64,000 nt of DNA from Gordonia iterans (GTDB lineage Bacteria > Actinomycetota > Actinomycetes > Mycobacteriales > Mycobacteriaceae). The stretch lies in assembly GCF_002993285.1 (NCBI RefSeq), contig NZ_CP027433.1, forward strand, positions 682,001 to 746,000, read 5' to 3'. The notes under the pieces are model-generated. The model saw only the letters and a list, made by a program, of their open reading frames with translations, searched no databases and was not told the origin of the DNA. Both the position numbers and the translations under genes were made by a program. Below are positions 63,025 through 64,000 of the stretch, in pieces; the stretch's first letter is position 1; the number at the start of each line of letters is the position of its first letter.

Positions 63025-63292
63025 TGTCGATGACCCCTGCGGCGAATTGGAGACCGACCTGCAGGCAAGTGAGGTAGCGGAATTCAACCGCCAGGCCATG
63101 AGAGATGTCGCCGAACGCTGGAGAGGTAGAGTCGCCGCAGTGTCCAATGCCAAGGAGTTGCGGGGAGATGTCACTGCCGACGTCCGACTTCGGTACGAGA
63201 AAGCAGTCCGGCGATCCGGGGAAGCCTACTCACTGCAGGGCGTCTATCAGCAGGATGGCAAACAATGGAAGATCTGCGGTCTAAGCTGGTAG
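63005..63292 (+). pseudogene. C-terminal remnant of an NTF2-like/lipoprotein gene
   Basis: An open frame of about 95 codons with no start of its own, joined directly to the left 34-bp repeat. It contains CGELETDLQASEVAEFNRQA and ends SLQGVYQQDGKQWKICGLSW, with the Lys-Trp-Lys-x-Cys ending typical of small secreted NTF2-like (DUF4878-type) proteins. The N-terminus, including any signal peptide, is missing. GC at third positions is lower than in neighbours. Confidence 0.55.
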
Positions 63293-63576
63293 AGAGGCGC
63301 TATCGTGCCTCATTTCTAGTCGCCGGAGTCGTGGTCGCCTATGTCTCGTACACGCTCCTTCGGGAGGCTCTCGGGGCGCTGGTCGGAATCAGCCGATATC
63401 CCGAAGCCTGGACGTGGTGGCTACCGGCACTCGCCCCGGCCTGTGCAGCTGCCGTTCTAGTATCGGCGACCTGGCGGCGTCCGGGCCGCACCGCGGCGAG
63501 GATCAGGAGCTTCGCAATCGGATACGGAGCACTCGCTCTGGTCCTAGCCGTGTTCATCTACACCTACTACGCGTGA
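63265..63576 (+). CDS. Small membrane protein, unknown
   Basis: A 103-residue protein with three hydrophobic helices (ASFLVAGVVVAYVSYTLL; LPALAPACAAAVLVSA; IGYGALALVLAVFIYTYY). I recognise no family. It starts 27 bp inside the remnant lipoprotein frame, so it was probably the next gene of the same operon. It lies between the 34-bp direct repeats. Confidence 0.6.
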   Translation: MEDLRSKLVERRYRASFLVAGVVVAYVSYTLLREALGALVGISRYPEAWTWWLPALAPACAAAVLVSATWRRPGRTAARIRSFAIGYGALALVLAVFIYTYYA

Positions 63577-63598
63577 CCGCGTGCCACTCGGTTAGCGG

Positions 63599-63718
63599 TG
63601 GAGGCTCGCCGGGGTCCGGCGTCGAAGGTCGGTGCGATCAAGCGGATCCGCCGACCAGGGGGGTGCATGCCGAGGCGTTGCGGACGTGGGTGAAGCGGGC
63701 CGAGATCGACAGGGCATC
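63599..63718 (+). mobile_element. Degraded IS3-type orfA fragment
   Basis: Across frames the bases encode GAIKRI, then VHAEALRTWVKRAEIDR, which resembles the helix-turn-helix region of IS3-family OrfA transposases. Indels near the CAGGGGGGT run break it, and no orfB or clear inverted repeats remain. It abuts the right 34-bp repeat. Confidence 0.55.
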
Positions 63719-63752
63719 GTGCCCTCGTAGGTGCGGGCGCTCCGCCAGAAGC
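63719..63752 (+). repeat. 34-bp direct repeat, right copy
   Basis: Exact copy of 62991-63024, 728 bp to the right. It carries the last codons and stop of the cysteine hydrolase without the rest of that gene. Confidence 0.95.
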
Positions 63753-63782
63753 CGGGCGCCGATCTCGCCGCATCCTTGCGCC

Positions 63783-63799
63783 ATACCCACCAGGGGTAT
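63783..63799. promoter_or_regulatory. Copper-type operator 1 (CsoR-like)
   Basis: ATACCCACCAGGGGTAT is an inverted repeat of the ATACCCC/GGGGTAT kind bound by CsoR, with one imperfect arm. It lies about 50 bp upstream of the copper-chaperone gene. Confidence 0.6.
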
Positions 63800-63815
63800 A
63801 CCTTGGACTCGTAGG

Positions 63816-63830
63816 TACCCCATAGGGGTA
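63816..63830. promoter_or_regulatory. Copper-type operator 2 (CsoR-like)
   Basis: TACCCCATAGGGGTA is a 6-3-6 perfect inverted repeat matching the CsoR core. It ends 20 bp before the ATG and probably overlaps the promoter. Confidence 0.7.
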
Positions 63831-63850
63831 TGTCGAGGAGGAGGAAAGTC

Positions 63851-64000
63851 ATGGCGAGCAGCGAGTACAAGGTGACCGGAATGACCTGCGGGCACTGCGA
63901 GGCCTCGGTCCGCGAAGAGGTCGGCGAGATCACCGGAGTCCAGGGCATCCAGGTCAGCGCCCAGACGGGCACGCTGGTGGTCACCGCCGACCAGCCTGTC
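63851..64000 (+). CDS. Heavy-metal-associated domain protein, copper chaperone-like (partial)
   Basis: The 50 visible residues begin MASSEYKVTGMTCGHCEAS, with the MTCGHC copper-binding motif at residues 11-16, and continue with the usual beta-alpha-beta pattern. It is either a CopZ chaperone of about 70 residues or the N-terminal domain of a copper ATPase; the window ends before this is settled. GAGGAGGAAAGTC precedes the ATG. Two CsoR-like boxes lie upstream, so copper-induced expression is likely. Confidence 0.85.
   Translation, partial: MASSEYKVTGMTCGHCEASVREEVGEITGVQGIQVSAQTGTLVVTADQPV

Noticed and set aside
1-64000. tRNA or rRNA genes
   Set aside because: No cloverleaf-like TTCGANTC-type segments or rRNA motifs were noticed in the intergenic gaps; short gaps make them unlikely.

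Overview
The window is high-GC actinobacterial chromosome with dense, mostly short-spaced genes and frequent ATGA/GTGA start-stop overlaps. Several genes point to a mycolic-acid-containing member of the Mycobacteriales, most likely Gordonia or a close relative. These are two wax ester synthase/diacylglycerol acyltransferases, an AspC-type aminotransferase near an Rv0338c-like iron-sulfur reductase, a dnaK-grpE-dnaJ-hspR cluster, a type II flavohemoglobin, an NDMA-dependent alcohol dehydrogenase and F420-type luciferase-like oxidoreductases. The genus is an inference from gene content; no marker gene proves it. I saw no rRNA, tRNA or CRISPR array.

Layout. 1-2542: the end of a BASS-family transporter, then a drug-efflux MFS gene coupled to its TetR repressor under a near-perfect 30-bp palindrome. 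2593-5557: a MerR regulator, a ferredoxin-type reductase and a COG3687 di-iron-like hydrolase in one direction. 5611-13171: alanine/aspartate-type aminotransferase, exonuclease III, an AbiEi/DUF559 protein, a DUF1361 membrane protein and the large membrane Fe-S reductase with a Lys-Pro-Gly repeat tail. 13451-18221: tandem WS/DGAT genes and a secreted protein of unknown function. 18421-24678: a YdcF protein and three membrane acyltransferases; two of these are SGNH-fused tandem paralogues sharing a 99% identical patch. 24867-32267: alcohol dehydrogenase, DUF2339 protein, a shortened 13E12/HNH protein, a MacS-type two-component system and a FAH-family protein. 32464-36824: the heat-shock operon with two HAIR operators framing a sigma70-like promoter. 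36844-44121: flavohemoglobin, amidohydrolase, AidB-like dehydrogenase, SDR, and a TetR-controlled MpaB/DUF4334 pair. 44161-49365: a sulfonate uptake/desulfonation operon (ssuA-ssuC-ssuB-ssuD) divergent from a thiosulfate sulfurtransferase. 49419-49955: a zinc-starvation island with a histidine-rich protein and a cysteine-free L36 paralogue behind a Zur-like box. 50007-62299: mixed metabolic genes, including a frameshifted P-type ATPase, a CNNM/CorC pair and an F420-type oxidoreductase gene cut by an in-frame amber codon. 62412-64000: a cysteine hydrolase, a mobile-element scar bounded by 34-bp direct repeats, and the start of a copper-chaperone gene behind two CsoR-like boxes.

The most unusual structure is between ssuC and ssuB (46121-46430). 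Six 50-bp tandem units each carry a Shine-Dalgarno sequence, an ATG and a 17-codon reading frame. The TGA of each frame overlaps the ATG of the next, so ssuC is linked to ssuB through a ladder of coupled mini-ORFs. Because each unit has its own start and stop, copy number can change in steps that are not multiples of three without breaking ssuB.

Several genes look damaged or altered as sequenced: the P-type ATPase (two offsetting frameshifts), the LLM oxidoreductase (amber), the HNH gene (internal deletion), the lipoprotein remnant near 63.1 kb, and DnaJ, which lacks one zinc-ligand cysteine.
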